Positions 55,775-64,000 of a DNA stretch of 64,000 bases are shown here, piece by piece. The first letter of the stretch is position 1, and every line of letters starts with the position of its first letter. The translations under genes and the position numbers were made by a program. The DNA is from an uncultured Oscillospiraceae bacterium (GTDB lineage Bacteria; Bacillota; Clostridia; Oscillospirales; Oscillospiraceae), in NCBI GenBank assembly GCA_944387095.1, contig CALXDP010000009.1, positions 22,323-86,322 of the forward strand, in the 5' to 3' direction. The notes below the pieces were generated by a model. It ran no database searches. It worked only from the letters and a program-made list of their open reading frames with translations, and was not told the DNA's origin.

Positions 55775-56393
55775 GTACGAGGTGTCAGACGATACCCTGC
55801 ACAAGGCGATGGAGGAAAAATGGAACGAGGAATTCGGCAAAATTCCCTCGCAGGAAGTACTTGAGCGGAAGTACCAGTTTTCTAGCCGCCACAATCGCCG
55901 CATGGAAGCGCTGTTTTCGGGAGAACACAAGGAAAAGAAAAGTAGAAAAAAGTACAGGATTCGGCCTGCTTATGCGGCCGTGATTTTGGCGGTTATCGCC
56001 ATGTTGTCAATGACGGCTGTACTTTGGAGGAGAAACGTTCCAATAGAAACAGATATAGCATGGGAAGTGCAATATGTGCCGGAAGGGTTTGCGTTGCAGG
56101 ATGCGATTGACGAAAGCGACGGAAGAACCCTAGTGTATCAAAATGAAGCCGGTCAGACCATTACCGTTCTATACGGACCCGGGGAGCAGACCACTCCTCC
56201 TGATATGTTTCTTGCAGGCAGCCGTACGGTTGTGGTGGAGGGACAGGAGTATACGCAGATCTTTTCGTTGGATGGGGAAGTTTGTAATATCCTGATTTGG
56301 AACAACGGGGGGTATCATTTTGAGATTAGTTCGGTTTCTGCCATATCCATGAATGAGCTGATGAACGTGGCGCAATCTATAGAAAAGAATTAA
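55764..56393 (+). CDS. Anti-sigma-like membrane protein (DUF4367-type C-terminus)
   Basis: This 209-residue protein has a cytoplasmic N-terminus (about 1-72), one membrane segment (about 74-92) and an outer domain resembling DUF4367. It overlaps the sigma gene. The anti-sigma role is inferred from topology and context. A terminator follows. Confidence 0.78.
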   Translation: MKDKYEVSDDTLHKAMEEKWNEEFGKIPSQEVLERKYQFSSRHNRRMEALFSGEHKEKKSRKKYRIRPAYAAVILAVIAMLSMTAVLWRRNVPIETDIAWEVQYVPEGFALQDAIDESDGRTLVYQNEAGQTITVLYGPGEQTTPPDMFLAGSRTVVVEGQEYTQIFSLDGEVCNILIWNNGGYHFEISSVSAISMNELMNVAQSIEKN

Positions 56394-56404
56394 TATAGCT
56401 GGAT

Positions 56405-56440
56405 AAAAGGGCCTGTCTGAAAAAAGATGGGCCCTTTTTT
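56405..56440 (+). terminator. Terminator after the ECF/anti-sigma pair
   Basis: An AAAAGGGCC stem pairs with GGCCCTTTT and is followed by Ts. Confidence 0.8.
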
Positions 56441-56513
56441 GTAGGGATCGCCTCCGGAGCATCGTTTTATAGTTGAACGGACCGTGAAATTGCGATGAAT
56501 GGAGGAAAGTAAG

Positions 56514-56927
56514 ATGCGAAAAAAGCTGTGTGTGTTTGGCCTGGCAGTCATTTTGTGCGCAGGTGCCGGGATGAGCGCTGCGGGAGCGACAGGACCAGCA
56601 GCAGAAGAAAAAATCAATCAGGAGTGGGCCGCGGCAGCTCAGGAGCAAAAGGAAAAGGTTCGGGCCGCAGAAGAATGGGCATATCAAGATCTGGAAAGCG
56701 CGACATTGGCGGAAAAAGAAAAGATTTTGGAAGCAAGAAACACATTGATTTTCCATGAGAGCTGGGCGGCGGACGGATGGACGATTACCATTGAGCGTGC
56801 GGATGGAACCATAGAGAAAGTGCCGAATTTTTCTTCCTTGTTCCCGGGCTGGGAAGAACCGAAGTTCGAACCGCAAGAGTCATTGGACGATGCAGCTGTT
56901 GTAGTGTCGCCGCAGGGAAACTCTTAA
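56514..56927 (+). CDS. Small secreted protein, unknown function
   Basis: This 137-residue protein has a signal peptide (MRKKLCVFGLAVILCAGAGMSAAGA, cleavage near residue 25). A Glu/Gln/Ala-rich helix (about 30-75) and a small beta-like domain follow. It is preceded by GGAGG. Base use is like that of the ECF cassette, so it may be a target of that sigma factor. Confidence 0.75.
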   Translation: MRKKLCVFGLAVILCAGAGMSAAGATGPAAEEKINQEWAAAAQEQKEKVRAAEEWAYQDLESATLAEKEKILEARNTLIFHESWAADGWTITIERADGTIEKVPNFSSLFPGWEEPKFEPQESLDDAAVVVSPQGNS

Positions 56928-56973
56928 AATGTTGTCTGGGTGGAGTTGTGATAAATTTCTTAATGCAAAACAG

Positions 56974-57002
56974 TTGACAAATCCTCCCGGCGCGGATAAG
57001 AT
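56974..57002 (+). promoter_or_regulatory. Promoter of the Ile T-box operon
   Basis: TTGACA (56974-56979), a 17-nt spacer and TAAGAT (56997-57002). Confidence 0.8.
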
Positions 57003-57008
57003 AAAAAA

Positions 57009-57294
57009 GTTCCATGAAATACTCCGCCCCAGCCGGCGGAGACTGGCTTTGAACAGGACGAGTACCCGGCACACCTCCCCCAGAGAGCCGCTCATACGGT
57101 GTGAGAGCGGCGGGACGGCCCCGGCGAAGATCCCCTGTGAGCCGCGGACCCAACGGGCAATTTGCCCCAGTAGGCTCCGCCGGGCGTTCCCGTTACAGGA
57201 CGAATCGAGGGGCTGATATATATCAGCAACGAGAGTGGTACCGCAGAGGTTGAAGCGCCTTTGTCTCTCATGGGGAGGCAAAGGCGCTTTTTTA
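57009..57294 (+). promoter_or_regulatory. T-box riboswitch leader, Ile specifier
   Basis: Stem I landmarks include GAGTA (about 57059) and CAGAGAG (about 57080-57086). The specifier position reads ATC (57130-57132), an Ile codon, preceded by GAAG. The T-box GAGTGGTACCGCAG is at about 57233-57246. The terminator has stem 57253-57263 with 57279-57289 and then Ts. Uncharged tRNA-Ile would allow read-through to the nuclease gene and ileS. Confidence 0.92.
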
Positions 57295-57321
57295 TGAGCC
57301 TTTCAGGGAAGGGAGATGAGC

Positions 57322-57750
57322 ATGAACACCAACAGTGAGAACCCGAAAGTGGGAAAGAAATTTCAGGAATTGGTACAGGAAAGTCTTGAGGCGTATTTTA
57401 GTGTACCGTTCCGTCCAGAGACGGCCTTTCCCATCGGCACTCCCCCGAAGCCGCACAAATTTGACTGCGTATCGGAAGATCGGACTATTGTTGTGGAATG
57501 TAAATGTTACACGTGGACACAGAGCGGAAACGTGCCAAGTGGAAAAATGAGGGGCATGAATGAAGCAATCTTGTATATGAACCATCTGCCGGATGAGGCC
57601 ACAAGGATACTCTGCATGAAAAAAGCAGTACATCCGAAGCGAGCGGAGACCCTTGCGGATTATTATTACCGAATTTATGGCCATCTCCTTGAACGCATTA
57701 AAATTTTTGAAGTAGATGAGCTTGGCAATATCCGTGTGGTAAAAGAATAA
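57322..57750 (+). CDS. PD-(D/E)XK-fold nuclease-like protein
   Basis: This 142-residue protein has an Asp at 48 (KFDCV) and Glu59-x-Lys61 (VVECKCY) spaced as in PD-(D/E)XK nucleases. A helix typical of the fold follows (MNEAILYM). It is small and carries no obvious recognition domain. It is AT-richer than ileS and lies between the T-box terminator and ileS, so its expression should follow Ile-tRNA charging. ATG 57322 suits the ribosome binding site better than 57316. Confidence 0.8.
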   Translation: MNTNSENPKVGKKFQELVQESLEAYFSVPFRPETAFPIGTPPKPHKFDCVSEDRTIVVECKCYTWTQSGNVPSGKMRGMNEAILYMNHLPDEATRILCMKKAVHPKRAETLADYYYRIYGHLLERIKIFEVDELGNIRVVKE

Positions 57751-57794
57751 AAAAGATAATTTTCCTATCTGAAACATCAAAAGGAGAAACTATT

Positions 57795-60590
57795 ATGGAC
57801 TACAACCAGACCATCCACCTTCCCCAGACCGACTTCCCCATGCGGGCGGGGCTGCCCCGCCGGGAGCCGGAGCTCCTGAACGGCAAGTGGGAGGTGGAGA
57901 CCTACCGCAAGCTGATGGAGAAGAACGAGGGCAAGCCCAAGTTCGTCCTCCACGACGGCCCCCCCTACGCCAACGGACACATCCACATTGGCACCGCCCT
58001 GAACAAGATCCTCAAGGACATCATCGTGCGCTATAAGAACATGACCGGCTTCCAGGCCCCCTATGTCCCTGGCTGGGACACCCACGGCCTGCCCATCGAG
58101 TCGGCCATCCTCAAGGATAAGAAGATTAAGCGGGACGAGCTGACCGACGCCCAGTTCCGGGACAAGTGCAAGCAGTTTGCCCTGAACTTTGTGGACATCC
58201 AGCGCAGTGAGTTCCAGCGCCTGGGGGTCATTGGTGACTGGGACAATCCCTATCTCACCCTGAAGCCCGAGTTTGAGGCCAAGCAGATCGAGATCTTTGG
58301 TAAGATGGCGGAAAAGGGCTATATCTACAAGGGCATGAAGCCGGTGTACTGGTGCCCCAACGACCAGACCGCCCTGGCCGAGGCGGAGATCGAGTACGCC
58401 GATGACCCCTGCACCACCATCTTTGTGAAATTCCCCGTCCGGGACGACCTGGGCAAGCTGGGGGGGTACGCCGACCTGTCCAAGACCTATTTCGTCATCT
58501 GGACCACCACCCCCTGGACTATCCCGGGCAATATGGCCATCTGCGTCAACCCGGACTTTGACTATGTGCTGCTGAGTGCCCCCAACGGCGAGGTATATAT
58601 CCTGGCCGAGGCTTTGGCAGAGGGCGTGTGCAAGGCCGCTGGGCTGGACTACGCCGCCTGTACCGTGCTGGCCACCCTGAAGGGCAGCGAATTGGAGCTC
58701 ATGGCCGCCAAGCACCCCCTCTTCGACCGGGACAGCGTCATCCTGTGCGGCGATCACGTCACCCTGGACGCCGGCACCGGCTGCGTCCACACCGCCCCCG
58801 GCTTCGGCGCCGACGACTTCAACATCTGCCGGGCCTATGACGAGGCGGGCAAGACCCATATCGGCACCCCCGTGCCGGTGAACGCCAAGGGCGTCATGAC
58901 CGACGAGCGGTACAACGGGCAGTTCTACGCCAAGGGCAACGACATGGTGGTGGCGGACCTGGAGGCGGAGGGCTTCCTGCTGGCCAAGGAGAGCATTACC
59001 CACTCCTACCCCCACTGCTGGCGGTGCAAGCACCCCATCATCTACCGGGCCACCGAGCAGTGGTTCTGCTCCGTGGACGCCATCAAGGACGCGGCGGTGC
59101 AAAGCTGCGACGGCATCTCCTGGCACCCCGCCTGGGGCAAGGAGCGCATGACCGCCATGATTTCCGAGCGCAACGACTGGTGCATCTCCCGCCAGCGCAA
59201 ATGGGGCGTGCCCATCCCCATCTTCTACTGCGACGAGTGCGGGGCGGACATCGTCACCCCGGAGACCATCCGGCGGGTGTCCGACCTGTTCCGGGAGCAC
59301 GGCTCCAACATCTGGTTTGAGAAGACCGCCGACGAGCTGGTGCCCGAGGGATTCGTGTGCCCCCGCTGCGGCCATGCCCACTTCTCCAAGGAAGGGGATA
59401 TCATGGACGTGTGGTTCGACTCCGGTTCCACCCACGCCGCCGTGCTGGACGAGCGGGAGGAGCTCACCTTCCCCGCCGATGTGTACCTGGAGGGGGGCGA
59501 TCAGTACCGGGGCTGGTTCCAGTCCTCGATGCTCACCTCCATCGCCGCCAAGGGGGTGGCCCCCTACAGGCAGATCATCACCCACGGCTGGACGGTGGAC
59601 GGCGAGGGTAAGGCCATGCACAAGTCCTTGGGCAATGCCGTCTCCCCTGACGAGGTGATCAAGGACTACGGCGCGGATATGCTCCGGCTGTGGGTGTCCT
59701 CCGCTGACTACACCCAGGACATGCGCATTTCCCCGGAAATCCTCAAGCAGCTCAGCCAGGCCTACCTGAAGATCCGCAATACCGCCCGGTACATGCTGGG
59801 CAACCTGGCGGGCTTTGACCCCGACCGCCCCGTGGCCGCGGCTGATATGCTGGATCTGGACCGCTTCGCCCTGGCCGGCTTCAACGATCTGGTGAAAACT
59901 TGCCGGGAGGCCTATGACCGCTATGAGTTCCACGCGGTCTACCGGGCCGTGTACAACTTCTGCGTCACCGATCTGTCCAACTTCTATCTGGACATCATCA
60001 AGGATCGGCTGTACTGCGGGGATGACGCCGGCCGGGCCTCCGCCCAGTCCGCCCTGTATACCATCCTGGACGGCATGACCCGGCTGCTGGCCCCCATTCT
60101 GGCCTTCACCAGCCAGGAGATCTGGGCGGCCATGCCCCATGACGCCTCCGCCGACCCGGAGTGCGTGCTCTTCAACGACATCCCCGATTACGACCCGGCA
60201 TTGGCCCTGTCCGACGAGGAGCTGCACCGCTGGGGCCTGCTGGTATCCCTGCGGGACGGGGTGAACAAGGCACTGGAGAACGCCCGGGCCGCCGGGGTAT
60301 TCAAGAAGGCCCAGGACACCGAGCTGACCATCTCCGTGGTCGAGGAGAAGGACGCCGACTTCCTGCGGGGCGCCGACTTGGCCGCCCTATGCATCGTGTC
60401 CAAGGTGACCGTCACCACCGAGGCCATCGAGGGGGAACGGGCGGAGGACTGCCTCATCCCCTGCACCATCGCCGTCAAGCTGTCCGAGGCCCCCAAGTGC
60501 CCCCGGTGCTGGAACCACGATGAGCATATTGCCGCCCCCGGCCACCACGCCGAGCTGTGCGACAGATGTGCCGCTGTGTTGGGGGAGTAA
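57795..60590 (+). CDS. ileS: Isoleucyl-tRNA synthetase
   Basis: This 931-residue class I synthetase has the HIGH-type motif ([11 protein letters not shown]) and the KMSKS-type motif as AMHKSLGN, with His in place of Ser or Lys-Met. The CP1 editing domain lies in between. A C-terminal zinc-binding region (CPRCWNHDE... [10 protein letters not shown]) is present. AAAAGGAG precedes the ATG at 57795. It would be co-transcribed with the nuclease gene behind the T-box. Confidence 0.96.
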   Translation: MDYNQTIHLPQTDFPMRAGLPRREPELLNGKWEVETYRKLMEKNEGKPKFVLHDGPPYANGHIHIGTALNKILKDIIVRYKNMTGFQAPYVPGWDTHGLPIESAILKDKKIKRDELTDAQFRDKCKQFALNFVDIQRSEFQRLGVIGDWDNPYLTLKPEFEAKQIEIFGKMAEKGYIYKGMKPVYWCPNDQTALAEAEIEYADDPCTTIFVKFPVRDDLGKLGGYADLSKTYFVIWTTTPWTIPGNMAICVNPDFDYVLLSAPNGEVYILAEALAEGVCKAAGLDYAACTVLATLKGSELELMAAKHPLFDRDSVILCGDHVTLDAGTGCVHTAPGFGADDFNICRAYDEAGKTHIGTPVPVNAKGVMTDERYNGQFYAKGNDMVVADLEAEGFLLAKESITHSYPHCWRCKHPIIYRATEQWFCSVDAIKDAAVQSCDGISWHPAWGKERMTAMISERNDWCISRQRKWGVPIPIFYCDECGADIVTPETIRRVSDLFREHGSNIWFEKTADELVPEGFVCPRCGHAHFSKEGDIMDVWFDSGSTHAAVLDEREELTFPADVYLEGGDQYRGWFQSSMLTSIAAKGVAPYRQIITHGWTVDGEGKAMHKSLGNAVSPDEVIKDYGADMLRLWVSSADYTQDMRISPEILKQLSQAYLKIRNTARYMLGNLAGFDPDRPVAAADMLDLDRFALAGFNDLVKTCREAYDRYEFHAVYRAVYNFCVTDLSNFYLDIIKDRLYCGDDAGRASAQSALYTILDGMTRLLAPILAFTSQEIWAAMPHDASADPECVLFNDIPDYDPALALSDEELHRWGLLVSLRDGVNKALENARAAGVFKKAQDTELTISVVEEKDADFLRGADLAALCIVSKVTVTTEAIEGERAEDCLIPCTIAVKLSEAPKCPRCWNHDEHIAAPGHHAELCDRCAAVLGE

Positions 60591-60652
60591 TCCAGCCTTG
60601 TGCAGCCCGGCGGAGCCAAAGTGGCGTGTGGGCTGCGGAGCCGAAAATAAGT

Positions 60653-60708
60653 GGATAGAAATCGTATCGGGGTTGCCGAATTCGGCAACCCCGATACGAT
60701 TTCTATCC
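60653..60708. repeat. 56-bp perfect palindrome
   Basis: Two exact 28-nt arms (60653-60680 and 60681-60708) meet with no spacer around GAATTC. It lies between ileS and the convergent TM2-domain gene and is flanked by AT-rich ends. It could be a bidirectional terminator, but the missing loop and length are unusual. Confidence 0.9.
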
Positions 60709-60710
60709 TT

Positions 60711-61046
60711 TTATAGCGCAAGCATCAGCGCGTTATAGTTCATCTCTTTGGTGCGTTTTTGAACTGTGAACCAGTCGATGATGGTGAGAATGCCGCATAC
60801 GCCGAGGGTGAGCAGTTTCAGGACTCCCATGCCAATGTCGCCTAGCATAAAACGGTCAATACCGAAAGACCCCAGGAAAATGGATACCAGCAACAGGGTC
60901 GTGGGGTCCTTGAATTCCACTGCGGATACCAGGGAAAACTTGGCCTCATCCGCCTCCAGCAGCTTTTGCTTGAGGAATACGATTTTTTCCGCAGGGAGAT
61001 ACTTTTGGTTGTTCATAACATACAGATCAACTTTGTCTTGGGTCAT
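60711..61046 (-). CDS. TM2-domain membrane protein
   Basis: This 111-residue protein has two membrane helices in a TM2 domain (about 48-100, with FLGSFGIDRFMLGDIGMGVLKLLT and IIDWFTV). The N-terminal part is soluble and basic. TM2 function is unclear. It probably forms a unit with the DUF2752 gene upstream. Confidence 0.85.
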   Translation of the reverse strand: MTQDKVDLYVMNNQKYLPAEKIVFLKQKLLEADEAKFSLVSAVEFKDPTTLLLVSIFLGSFGIDRFMLGDIGMGVLKLLTLGVCGILTIIDWFTVQKRTKEMNYNALMLAL

Positions 61047-61102
61047 GGTCTGTCCTCTCTCTCTTTTTAGAAATTACGGTAAGAGCGTGAATAAGACGCC
61101 CA

Positions 61103-61432
61103 TTATCGTCCGGAAAGGAGTGTGCGTAAGACGTGATAGGCCATCAAAGCCAGCGTGAACAGACAGACCGCCAGGGTGTACCCCCGACGATGTCTTTGCA
61201 TGTGTTTCGTTTCCCAATGGGCCAAAATGGCAAGCCAGACGGGCATGGGTAGGAACAGCGCATGATGACTCAGTGCGGCAGTAAAATCCCCGGTCAGAAA
61301 CGCCAGCCATGCCCTGGTAAGACCGCAACCGGGGCAGCGCACCTGAAAAGTCCCATAGACCGGGCAGCCGAAGACGCATAAGGCCGCCAGACATCCAAAG
61401 ACTGCGACATGTGAGAAAATGAGCTTTTTCAT
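61103..61432 (-). CDS. DUF2752 membrane protein
   Basis: This 109-residue protein has three membrane segments and the DUF2752 motif CPGCGLTRAW at about residues 33-42. Function unknown; TM2 and DUF2752 genes are often adjacent. GGAGAAG precedes the ATG at 61432. Confidence 0.85.
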   Translation of the reverse strand: MKKLIFSHVAVFGCLAALCVFGCPVYGTFQVRCPGCGLTRAWLAFLTGDFTAALSHHALFLPMPVWLAILAHWETKHMQRHRRGYTLAVCLFTLALMAYHVLRTLLSGR

Positions 61433-61562
61433 TTTCTTCTCCACGGGGACGAAACAAATCAATTGCCGACAAAAAGTACAAAATTAAAATACCATAGTAT
61501 TTTTCAAATGTCAAGAGAAACGATATGCTAGTATTGAAATATTTGACCTGGTGGGTTGCGAT

Positions 61563-61919
61563 ATGTTCCATGAAAAACTGCGGACACTGCGTCAGGCGAG
61601 AAATATGAGCCAGGTAGAGCTGGCAAAACGGCTGGGGGTTACGAAGCAAAGCGTATCCAACTGGGAGAACGACAACATCCAGCCATCCATTGAAATGCTG
61701 GTACGGATTGCAGCGGTGTTTGCCGTATCCGCCGATTATCTGCTGGGCATCGATGCCGCCCGTGCGATTGATGTCAGCGGCCTGCCCGAAGAGGTTATCG
61801 CGCATCTATCCCAGCTGGTGGAGGACTTTCGCCAAAGCCTAGGGCGACATCCGAGAAACCTGATGGCAGAAATTGAGCCAAGAGTCAGAACAGGGGATAT
61901 AGACGAGAAAATGGTGTGA
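61563..61919 (+). CDS. XRE-family regulator
   Basis: This 118-residue protein has a helix-turn-helix at about residues 5-60 (MSQVELAKRLGVTKQSVSNWENDNIQPS) and a short acidic tail. It is divergent from DUF2752-TM2 over a 130-bp AT-rich gap and may regulate them. The ATG at 61563 follows GGTGGG; a GTG at 61551 is possible. Its last codons lie in the terminator. Confidence 0.82.
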   Translation: MFHEKLRTLRQARNMSQVELAKRLGVTKQSVSNWENDNIQPSIEMLVRIAAVFAVSADYLLGIDAARAIDVSGLPEEVIAHLSQLVEDFRQSLGRHPRNLMAEIEPRVRTGDIDEKMV

Positions 61920-61955
61920 GGAATACTCCGGCATGGAGATTTCTCACACCATTTT
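61908..61955 (+). terminator. Terminator overlapping the XRE stop
   Basis: A 13-bp stem (61908-61920 with 61943-61955) ending in Ts includes the stop codon. Confidence 0.75.
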
Positions 61956-62112
61956 TATCGGCAGCGTTGAATTTGAAAACTGTATGATGCCGTAAGTGGA
62001 CATCCAAAAAATAATTCGGATAACTGGTCGGTGTACCGGGAATCCTCCCGCCGGAGCGGTTCCCCGACAGGACTCATTGTAAAGTGACAAATTTGCCCTG
62101 CCAAGAAATGGC

Positions 62113-62141
62113 TTGACAGGGCTCTGCCCGTCTGTTATGCT
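62113..62141 (+). promoter_or_regulatory. Promoter of the leader peptide/GNAT unit
   Basis: TTGACA (62113-62118), a 17-nt spacer and TATGCT (62136-62141). The start point would be about 45 nt before the leader peptide. Confidence 0.75.
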
Positions 62142-62191
62142 GGAGCAGGACCGGTGACAGCGGCCAATCCAGACGGAAGGGGTGGTTTTCT

Positions 62192-62230
62192 ATGAAAACA
62201 CTGCGTGTGCGGAGGGGCCACGCCTTCTGA
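62192..62230 (+). CDS. Leader peptide MKTLRVRRGHAF
   Basis: This is a 12-codon frame with its own AAGGGG ribosome binding site 9 nt upstream. It ends one base before a hairpin that covers the GNAT ribosome binding site. The Arg-Val-Arg resembles the +X(+) macrolide arrest motif. Translation is not shown. Confidence 0.55.
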   Translation: MKTLRVRRGHAF

Positions 62231-62254
62231 CCCTCCAAATTCAACGTTTGGAGG
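62211..62254 (+). promoter_or_regulatory. Candidate RBS-sequestering switch
   Basis: CCTCCAAA (62232-62239) pairs with TTTGGAGG (62247-62254), which contains the GNAT ribosome binding site. The same segment can pair upstream with GGAGGG (62211-62216), inside the leader peptide, giving two exclusive hairpins. Confidence 0.55.
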
Positions 62255-62261
62255 CAAGCGA

Positions 62262-63218
62262 ATGAATCAGGAAAAGATCCGGATCCGAGCGGCGGAGACG
62301 CAGGAGGAATTTTGGGCGCGGCTGCAGGCCTATTTCCACCGGGACATCTTTCCCCCGGGGGAAGCGCAGGGCAGGGAGCATTGTGCTTCCGAAGCGTACC
62401 GAAAGAATTTGGAAGCTCTGAGGACCAGGCGGAAAGACCCCCTCTACTACCTGTATTTTGAACAGGGGAACCGGACGATTGGATTGGCCATGGCGGTGAT
62501 CTATCCCAGCGAGGATGGCAAATGCTTCCTCCTGGAATTCTGTGTCTGCCCGCAGTTTCGGGGCGGCGGCACCGGTTCCGCCTGCGCCCGGGCGCTGCTG
62601 GACTGGGCCCGGCAGAGAGGTGCGGCCTATTTCCAGCTCAATGCCGCCCGGGAGGACCGCCGCCGGTTCTGGGGGCGGCTGGGCTTCCTGCCAGATGGTA
62701 CAGACCAGTGGGGGGAGCCGCTAATGCGGTACATTCCCGGGGATAGCGTGCACCTGGAGGAGATCGGAGAGGACAACTGGCTGGCTGTGCGCCGGCTGGC
62801 CGTGCGGGAGGACCAGCAGAAATTTCTGGACACGGCGGAGGGTATCCTGGCCAGAGGGTATGTATATCGGGATTGCCGGGCCAGGGTGTTTGCTGTTTTC
62901 CAGGAGAACAATCCAGTAGGCCTGGCCCTGGTGCGGGATCTGGATGAGGAGCCTGCATGCTACGAGCTTCAGCAGTTCATGGTGGACGCCCGATTCCAAA
63001 ACCGCGGTTACGAAACCCAGGCCCTTCGGCTGCTTCTGCGCCTTTTGGAAGGAGAACGCAGATATGACGGTGTGGAGGTCTGTGTCAAGGCGGAGGATGC
63101 CGCAGCGCTGCACATTTATGGAAAGCTGGGCTTTTCTGACACGGGCTATATGGATCCGGCCCTGCCAGACTGCCGGAATCTCAGGTTTCAATTTGAGAGC
63201 GGGCAGTCTGTGGGATAA
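62262..63218 (+). CDS. Tandem GNAT acetyltransferase
   Basis: This 318-residue protein has two GNAT domains. The first (about 1-160) has the acetyl-CoA loop QFRGGGTGSA. The second (about 165-310) has QNRGYETQA in the same place. It is therefore a fused two-domain acetyltransferase. The substrate is unknown; similar layouts include antibiotic-modifying enzymes and mycothiol-type transferases. The ATG at 62262 follows TTTGGAGG. Confidence 0.87.
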   Translation: MNQEKIRIRAAETQEEFWARLQAYFHRDIFPPGEAQGREHCASEAYRKNLEALRTRRKDPLYYLYFEQGNRTIGLAMAVIYPSEDGKCFLLEFCVCPQFRGGGTGSACARALLDWARQRGAAYFQLNAAREDRRRFWGRLGFLPDGTDQWGEPLMRYIPGDSVHLEEIGEDNWLAVRRLAVREDQQKFLDTAEGILARGYVYRDCRARVFAVFQENNPVGLALVRDLDEEPACYELQQFMVDARFQNRGYETQALRLLLRLLEGERRYDGVEVCVKAEDAAALHIYGKLGFSDTGYMDPALPDCRNLRFQFESGQSVG

Positions 63219-63249
63219 AAACAACAAAAATAAAAGGAGAAGAGAAGGT

Positions 63250-63786
63250 ATGAAAAAGACATTGGCGATCTTGTTGGCACTGATGATGACGGTTGGACTG
63301 GCCGCCTGCGGGGCACCTGCCGCGGAGGAGACGGAGGACAACCGCGTTGTGGTCGACTATGAGATTGACATCCCCGAGGGCTTTGAGGAGCAGGAGATCG
63401 AGGGCTTGGAGCTTTACTGCATGAACGCGGACGGATCCAACATCAACATGACCGTTCTGGATAAGACCGCCGCGGATGACGCATCCTTTGAGGGGATCAC
63501 GGTGGAAATGCTCCGGGAGACGCTGCAGGATGGTTTCCTGCAAACCTATGAGGTGGAAGTGAACATTGAGGAGGACTCCCTTACCCAGGAACCGGTATGC
63601 GATTTCCCGGCATACCAGTACACCTGCTCCTACGAACTGGCCGGCGTGCCCCTGGAGCAGCTGGTCGTATGCATCAACGCGGATAAGATCTATACCATCA
63701 CCTACACCGATGCCACCGGGGAGTGGATGGAAACCTTCCAGAACAGCGCGCAGAACATTCAGCTGGTTACGGAAGCCGGGGAATGA
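63250..63786 (+). CDS. Lipoprotein, unknown function
   Basis: This 178-residue protein has a lipoprotein signal peptide ending in LAAC (Cys20). An acidic outer domain with Val/Tyr/Thr-rich strands follows. It lies 31 bp after the GNAT gene. I do not recognise a domain. Confidence 0.8.
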   Translation: MKKTLAILLALMMTVGLAACGAPAAEETEDNRVVVDYEIDIPEGFEEQEIEGLELYCMNADGSNINMTVLDKTAADDASFEGITVEMLRETLQDGFLQTYEVEVNIEEDSLTQEPVCDFPAYQYTCSYELAGVPLEQLVVCINADKIYTITYTDATGEWMETFQNSAQNIQLVTEAGE

Positions 63787-63822
63787 TCGGCGTAAAACTT
63801 TGAAAAACTTTTCACAAACCAC

Positions 63823-63851
63823 TTCACTTTCTGGATGGTATGGGGTATAAT
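63823..63851 (+). promoter_or_regulatory. Promoter of gap
   Basis: TTCACT (63823-63828), a 17-nt spacer and TATAAT (63846-63851). Confidence 0.65.
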
Positions 63852-63896
63852 GTACCCGCGCGAAGCCAAAGAAGATCCAAAATTTATAAGGAGTGA

Positions 63897-64000
<104 letters not shown>

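Noticed and set aside
57777-60227. An 816-codon minus-strand frame opposite ileS
   Set aside because: Antisense shadow; low-complexity Gly/Val/His-rich translation and no start signals.
61920-62112. Gene in the gap between the XRE regulator and the GNAT promoter
   Set aside because: No frame with a start signal or sensible composition; beyond the terminator I see only a few short inverted repeats.

Overview
This window is a chromosomal origin region from a GC-rich, Gram-positive Clostridia-type bacterium, most like the Oscillospiraceae (Flavonifractor or Pseudoflavonifractor relatives). The reasons are the gene content (Noc/Soj/Spo0J, RemB, RlbA, KhpB, RicT, DarA, SepF, DivIVA, MurT/GatD, T-box leaders), consensus sigma-A promoters and a high GC content in third codon positions. 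Genus and species are inference. No rRNA, tRNA, CRISPR array, IS element or prophage is recognisable.

Layout. 0-3 kb: an edge-truncated exported protein, a glutaredoxin-like protein, tadA, a gene-free stretch with two terminators, and xpt. 3-6.3 kb: the partition cluster noc - two parS sites - soj - spo0J - a coiled-coil membrane protein, with a third parS over the serS promoter. 6.4-16 kb: serS, a divergent regulator pair with twin operators, mscL, rsmG, a MinD-like ATPase, mgsA, then T-box-hisS-[Mrr-type nuclease]-aspS. 16-18.3 kb: pcp, rnhA, an XRE regulator and a SHOCT protein, all on the minus strand. 18.3-28 kb: gyrA, gyrB, a PH-domain protein, remB, recF, rlbA, dnaN, oriC (26.1-26.35 kb) and dnaA on the minus strand. 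28-36 kb: rpmH, rnpA, yidD, yidC, khpB, a Nudix hydrolase, a PLP decarboxylase, darA, holB, ricT and a CAT-fold protein on the plus strand. 36-42 kb: mnmA, miaA, hfq, an HlyD-like protein, a YggS-family protein, sepF and divIVA, a minus-strand operon. 42-43.4 kb: an ECF sigma/anti-sigma pair. 43.6-55 kb: aroK, a DEAD helicase, a phosphoesterase, mnmG, murT/gatD-like genes, a regulator, prmA, a small kinase and ptb. 55-57.8 kb: a lower-GC cassette (second ECF pair, secreted protein) and an Ile T-box leader whose first gene is a PD-(D/E)XK nuclease, followed by ileS. 60-64 kb: a 56-bp perfect palindrome, TM2 and DUF2752 proteins, an XRE regulator, a tandem-GNAT gene behind a leader peptide, a lipoprotein and the start of gap.

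How the genes work together. The core is chromosome replication and segregation (DnaA, DnaN, RecF, gyrase, HolB; Soj, Spo0J, Noc and parS), division-site control (Noc, MinD-like, SepF, DivIVA), tRNA charging and modification (SerS, HisS, AspS, IleS, TadA, MnmA, MiaA, MnmG) and envelope assembly (YidC, MurT).

Most noteworthy observations: (1) two solitary restriction-like nucleases, each placed inside a T-box-controlled aminoacyl-tRNA synthetase operon; (2) a string of four back-to-back hairpins inserted at the start of miaA, leaving a diverged copy of the miaA start and keeping stop/start overlaps; (3) a GatD homologue lacking its catalytic Cys and His; (4) a possible leader-peptide/RBS-sequestering switch before the GNAT gene; (5) DnaA-box variants with T instead of A at position 3, together with an altered DnaA signature helix; (6) exceptionally long perfect palindromes, one containing parS.
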